NCBI RefSeq assembly: GCF_965196975.1 | Contig: NZ_OZ239981.1 | Span: forward strand, 4,836,001-4,900,000 | Reading direction: 5' to 3' | DNA: 64,000 nucleotides | Origin: Endozoicomonas sp965196975 | GTDB taxonomy: Bacteria > Pseudomonadota > Gammaproteobacteria > Pseudomonadales > Endozoicomonadaceae | Shown here: piece by piece, positions 60,732 through 64,000 of the stretch | Layout: each line of letters begins with the position of its first letter | Numbering within the stretch: the stretch's first letter is position 1 | Program-made: the position numbers and the translations under genes | The notes under the pieces: generated by a model | The model's input: only the letters and a program-made list of their open reading frames with translations | Told to the model about the DNA's origin: nothing | Databases searched by the model: none

Positions 60732-61316
60732 CTAAATCTTTTGCTTCTCTGACTGCTGCCAGAGCACCTCGCCACCGGACTGTCTGGCAACCACTCTGGC
60801 CAGTACAAACATCAGATCTGAAAGCCGGTTCAGATACTGCATCAGGGGAGGATTGATGGCTTCACCCGCTTCTTTAGCAGCGATCACTCTGCGCTCAGCC
60901 CTGCGGGAAATGGTTCTGACCATATGGCAGTAGCAGGCCAGCCGGGATCCACCGGGTAAGATAAAATTCTTCAGAGGTGGCAGGTTGTCGTTAAATTCAT
61001 CCAGTGTTGTTTCAAGATCCGTAACAAAGGAAGCCTGGATTAACTGGTAGCCTGGCATGGCCAGTTCACCACCCAGGTCAAACAAGCGGTGCTGAATGTT
61101 TTCTAATGGCTTTTGAAGTCGGTGACGCATGAGCTGAACTTCTTTCAGCTCACTGATCAGCAGCCCCATCCAGGTGTTCAGTTCGTCAACAGCTCCAATC
61201 GCTTCAATACGCTCATGGGTTTTTGATACACGTCTTTGATCTCCCAATCCGGTTGTGCCTTTATCTCCGGTACGCGTGTAAATTTTGGACAGCCGATTGT
61301 GTTCCTGCTCAGACAT
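60732..61316 (-). CDS. pduO: PduO-type cob(I)alamin adenosyltransferase
   Basis: ATG at 61316, GAGG eight bases before, gives 194 residues; 61337 would overlap eutA. Signature residues are IYTRTGDKGTTGLGD (ATP-binding N-terminus), AVDELNTWMGL and the C-terminal RTISRRAERRVIAA helix. It makes adenosylcobalamin from ATP and Cob(I)alamin for EutBC and pairs functionally with PduS. It lacks the C-terminal heme domain of long PduO. Sits between eutA and the alcohol dehydrogenase on the same strand. Confidence 0.92.
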   Translation of the reverse strand: MSEQEHNRLSKIYTRTGDKGTTGLGDQRRVSKTHERIEAIGAVDELNTWMGLLISELKEVQLMRHRLQKPLENIQHRLFDLGGELAMPGYQLIQASFVTDLETTLDEFNDNLPPLKNFILPGGSRLACYCHMVRTISRRAERRVIAAKEAGEAINPPLMQYLNRLSDLMFVLARVVARQSGGEVLWQQSEKQKI

Positions 61317-61326
61317 CAGATGAACC

Positions 61327-62769
61327 TCAATAACCAAATACCAGTGTTTTCACGATAACGGGCAGAACTTTGCCGTCTGCCAGAGGCTTGCCAATATCGA
61401 TATAGTCACCGTCTTTGACACTGATGCTGTCGATACAAATAACGTCTTTGCTGTATTTCAGCTTCGCCTCAATACTCTGTCCCAGCACTTTGCCAAAGTC
61501 TTCTTCGACAATCACAATCAGTGGCTGGGGTAATTTAATCATTACGTCCATGCCCTTGATGATGATATCAGCCAGCTCCTGAACGTACTGGAAATCCGGA
61601 TTTCTTGGCCCTTTCAGTGCCAGGGCAACGTGTTGCGCACCGGTTTCAAGGTCAAACCAGGACAGTTTTTCGTGGATGGTTTTTGCCAGTTCACTGGCTG
61701 GCAGCACCTCATCTTTGAGAGAAAGTCTCAATGCCGGAACGTTTTTGATGGGAAAGACATCACGGGAAAAATTGATGGTGCTACCGCTGATATCTGTCGC
61801 ATGAGAGCCTGCGCCAATTACCGTCGCACGAATGGTTTCCACCGCATCAAAAACAGAAATATGTTTAAACAACGATGATTGACGTATGGCCTTGCCCAGC
61901 AGTACGCCTAAATCACCGTATTGATAGTCGGAAGCAGAAGGTTCCTGATCATAGATGTGAACGGCAACGCCACCGGAGAAGCAGATCTGATCCAGACGGT
62001 AGTTACGATGCAGGTCACTGGTGCCACGACCGATAAGAAATGCCAGATCATCCGTTGCAGGCTTGAGACCCATGACCTCTTCGAGAATCTCCACCATTCG
62101 CTGAACGATCCGGTCAATCTGATTTCGATTCAGCTGATCGCCGACCTTCACCGGCATGCCCATACGGCGGGTCATTTCCTGCCATTTTTCGGAAATGTAA
62201 GTAACTTCAGTGCCACCTTTCTCAAATTTTATCAGGCGGCCACCAATGTCCAGACAGGTGGTATCAATGACTTCACCGACATCATAGGTAGCGATATTGG
62301 TAGTGCCTCCGCCAATATCGAGATTGGCTACGATACTGTTTCTGTCAAAGGACTGTTTTGCGGCACCGGCACCTTTACCGGAGATAATGCTTTCAAGATC
62401 CGGACCAGCAGTGGCAACCACGAAATCACCGGCAAGAAGGCTCAATGCATCAGCAACTTGTCGTGCATTTTCCTTGCGTGCTGTTTCACCGGTGATGATG
62501 ACTGCGCCGGTATCAATATCAGCAGCATTGATGCCAGCATTAATGAACTCCTGCTCCATCAGCTGTCGAACTTTTTCGGCATTAATCATGGTTGGCGAAA
62601 GCAGTGGTGTGAAGTGAACCTGGCTGCGGTAAATAACCTGACGATCGACGATTTCCACTTTGGGAATCATGGCGCCCGGGGAGACGTTCTCCAGGAACAT
62701 CCGGGTAAAGACCAGCTGAGTGGTTGAGGTACCAATATCAATGCCGGCACTGAGAATTTCTTCGCGCAT
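61327..62769 (-). CDS. eutA: Ethanolamine ammonia-lyase reactivating factor EutA
   Basis: A 480-residue actin-like ATPase matching EutA: SAGIDIGTSTTQLVFTRMFL at the start (phosphate-1), NLDIGGGTTNIATYDVGEV (phosphate-2), and QICFSGGVAVHIYD. It releases inactivated cobalamin from the lyase using ATP. E. coli EutA is 467 residues. It is upstream of pduO with an 11-nt gap to its chosen start and probably shares its mRNA. Confidence 0.95.
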   Translation of the reverse strand: MREEILSAGIDIGTSTTQLVFTRMFLENVSPGAMIPKVEIVDRQVIYRSQVHFTPLLSPTMINAEKVRQLMEQEFINAGINAADIDTGAVIITGETARKENARQVADALSLLAGDFVVATAGPDLESIISGKGAGAAKQSFDRNSIVANLDIGGGTTNIATYDVGEVIDTTCLDIGGRLIKFEKGGTEVTYISEKWQEMTRRMGMPVKVGDQLNRNQIDRIVQRMVEILEEVMGLKPATDDLAFLIGRGTSDLHRNYRLDQICFSGGVAVHIYDQEPSASDYQYGDLGVLLGKAIRQSSLFKHISVFDAVETIRATVIGAGSHATDISGSTINFSRDVFPIKNVPALRLSLKDEVLPASELAKTIHEKLSWFDLETGAQHVALALKGPRNPDFQYVQELADIIIKGMDVMIKLPQPLIVIVEEDFGKVLGQSIEAKLKYSKDVICIDSISVKDGDYIDIGKPLADGKVLPVIVKTLVFGY

Positions 62770-62856
62770 GGCTGCTCCGGTTTAGAGGCATCTGCTTGAG
62801 TTTTTCTACGACTTGAAATGAGGCAATAGAAAAACTGAAACAGACGAAATGAAAAA

Positions 62857-62884
62857 GAGTGCTGTCAGCGAACCGACAGCACTC
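62857..62884 (-). terminator. Rho-independent terminator after eutH
   Basis: On the minus strand a 10-bp perfect stem (GAGTGCTGTC / GACAGCACTC) with an 8-nt loop is followed by TTTTTC. It lies 9 bp past the eutH stop, so eutA and the genes after it need read-through or their own promoter in 62770-62856. Confidence 0.85.
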
Positions 62885-62892
62885 AATGGGGA

Positions 62893-64000
62893 TTAAGCGT
62901 GCTTGGCTTTCAGTGAGCCCTGCTTTTCAGCCATATCTCTGGTGACCAGAATGGCGATGATTACTGCAGTAACACCACCTACCAGCTTGCCAACGATCAT
63001 GGCAGAGATCATTTCGCTGTTGACGGCGGCGGTATAACCAAGGTGATCACCCAGGGCAAAAGAAGCACTGACGGCGAAGGCAACGTTGATGATTTTGCCG
63101 CGGTTGTCCATGTCCTTCATGATGTTGAACATGGCGATACTGTTAGCCAGAGTAGCTACCAGACCTGCAGCAGCGGTTTCACCCATGCCCATGGAACGGC
63201 CAACGGCCATCAGAGGTTTGTTGAACTTGGTGGTAATGAAGTGTACCAGAGGGAAGGCACCCGCCAGAACCATGGCAATGTGGCCAACGGTAGCAACACC
63301 ATCAGAGAATGGAGCCATACCCGGAATAACGACGAAACCGGTCAGGGCTTCAATCACAGCGGCAGCCAGGGCGGCAGTGATCAGAATAACCACACCCTTA
63401 CCGAAGACTTCAAAGCCACCGATCATTTTTTGTGGAGCCAGCTTCAGGCCCAGGGCGATAGCAGCAGCAACGATAATAACCGGAATCAGGTTAACAACAA
63501 TGGTACCGATACCGAGACCGGCGATCAGGCCGCCGACCAGCGCACCGACAGGTACGGTAGTCAAGCCGATCAGTACGCCGCGAGCCAGATACTGAGTATC
63601 TTCTTTAGCGATAATGCCCAGTGCAACGGGAATGGTGAATACGATGGTTGGGCCCATCATGGCACCGAGGATAAGGCCGGAGAAGTTGGCGATGTCCGGG
63701 TTTGTGGTCATCTCTTTGGCCAGTGGGTAGCCACCCATGTCGTTCGCCAGAAGCGTACCTGCAAACATGGCTGGGTCAGCACCCAGGGCGTTATAGATGG
63801 GCGCCAGAACCGGTGTCAGAACGGTGTTCAGCACGGGAGCCAGACAGATAACACCGATCATGGCCAGTGCCAGGGCACCCATGGCCATAAAGCCTTCTTC
63901 GAACTTTTCGCCGTAGCCCCAGCGATTACCCAGCATTTTATCCACGGCGCCCAGCACCATGAACCCCACCATGATATAGAGAATAATATCGTTGATACTC
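62893..64000 (-). CDS. eutH: Ethanolamine permease EutH (start just beyond the right edge)
   Basis: The frame continues upstream of the first in-window ATG (63972) to the window edge, giving SINDIILYIMVGFMVLGAVD, which lines up with the start of E. coli EutH (MGINEIIMYIMMFFMLIAAVD, compared in part). Only one or two residues are missing. The polytopic membrane protein shows EFEEGFMAMGAL-like EEGFMAMGALALAMIG, MFAGTLLANDMGGYPLAKEM and FAVSASFALGDHLGYTAA. EutH lets ethanolamine enter the cell when it is protonated and scarce. First gene of the reverse eut group visible here. Confidence 0.94.
   Translation of the reverse strand, partial: SINDIILYIMVGFMVLGAVDKMLGNRWGYGEKFEEGFMAMGALALAMIGVICLAPVLNTVLTPVLAPIYNALGADPAMFAGTLLANDMGGYPLAKEMTTNPDIANFSGLILGAMMGPTIVFTIPVALGIIAKEDTQYLARGVLIGLTTVPVGALVGGLIAGLGIGTIVVNLIPVIIVAAAIALGLKLAPQKMIGGFEVFGKGVVILITAALAAAVIEALTGFVVIPGMAPFSDGVATVGHIAMVLAGAFPLVHFITTKFNKPLMAVGRSMGMGETAAAGLVATLANSIAMFNIMKDMDNRGKIINVAFAVSASFALGDHLGYTAAVNSEMISAMIVGKLVGGVTAVIIAILVTRDMAEKQGSLKAKHA

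Overview
The window reads as a gammaproteobacterial chromosome. Opp, SbcCD, SerA, PepA and GltS are of gammaproteobacterial type. The moderate GC content, several identical IS copies, many decaying genes and eukaryote-like secreted-effector candidates suggest a host-associated relative of Endozoicomonas/Oceanospirillales. That taxonomic guess is inference from gene content, not a search result.

Layout. 1-554: C-terminal part of an iron-dependent alcohol dehydrogenase. 816-5177: an arsenic/metal resistance cluster (dual-specificity-type phosphatase, ArsR, ACR3, and a Cys-rich permease), with a roughly 160-bp MITE-like element between arsR and acr3. 5762-8930: a eukaryotic-type glutathione synthetase cut by an IS66-type element whose two flanks do not match. 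8961-26856: mostly housekeeping and small genes (gltS, sbcCD, GNAT, VOC, RidA, LprI-like, creA, serA, FAH hydrolase, receiver protein, thioesterase), interrupted by an ISKra4-type element that joins two truncated genes, plus a frameshifted SDR gene and a repeat-containing unknown protein. 27194-30476: a 627-codon unknown gene split by a second ISKra4 copy. 30559-37905: pepA and an oppABCDF operon. 38398-39996: a second IS66 copy with a clean 8-bp duplication. 40051-42264: small envelope or host-contact genes.

42773-64000 is an ethanolamine-utilisation bacterial microcompartment (BMC) locus with mixed eut/pdu character. The forward group is eutB (split by a third ISKra4 copy after codon 12), eutC, eutL, eutE, eutM, pduL, eutJ and an unknown protein with a targeting-peptide-like start. 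A second forward group holds pduS, pduT and a cobalamin-binding-type protein. A reverse group holds eutH, eutA, a PduO-type adenosyltransferase and an alcohol dehydrogenase with a EutQ-like N-terminal extension. Together they would import ethanolamine, split it with a B12 lyase, reactivate the lyase and its cofactor, and convert acetaldehyde to acetyl-CoA, acetyl phosphate and ethanol inside a protein shell. No pentameric vertex protein (EutN type) is seen in this window.

Effector-like genes lie between the BMC operons. The clearest is a 506-residue classical tyrosine phosphatase with duplicated SH3-binding proline motifs, an architecture resembling the Yersinia effector YopH.
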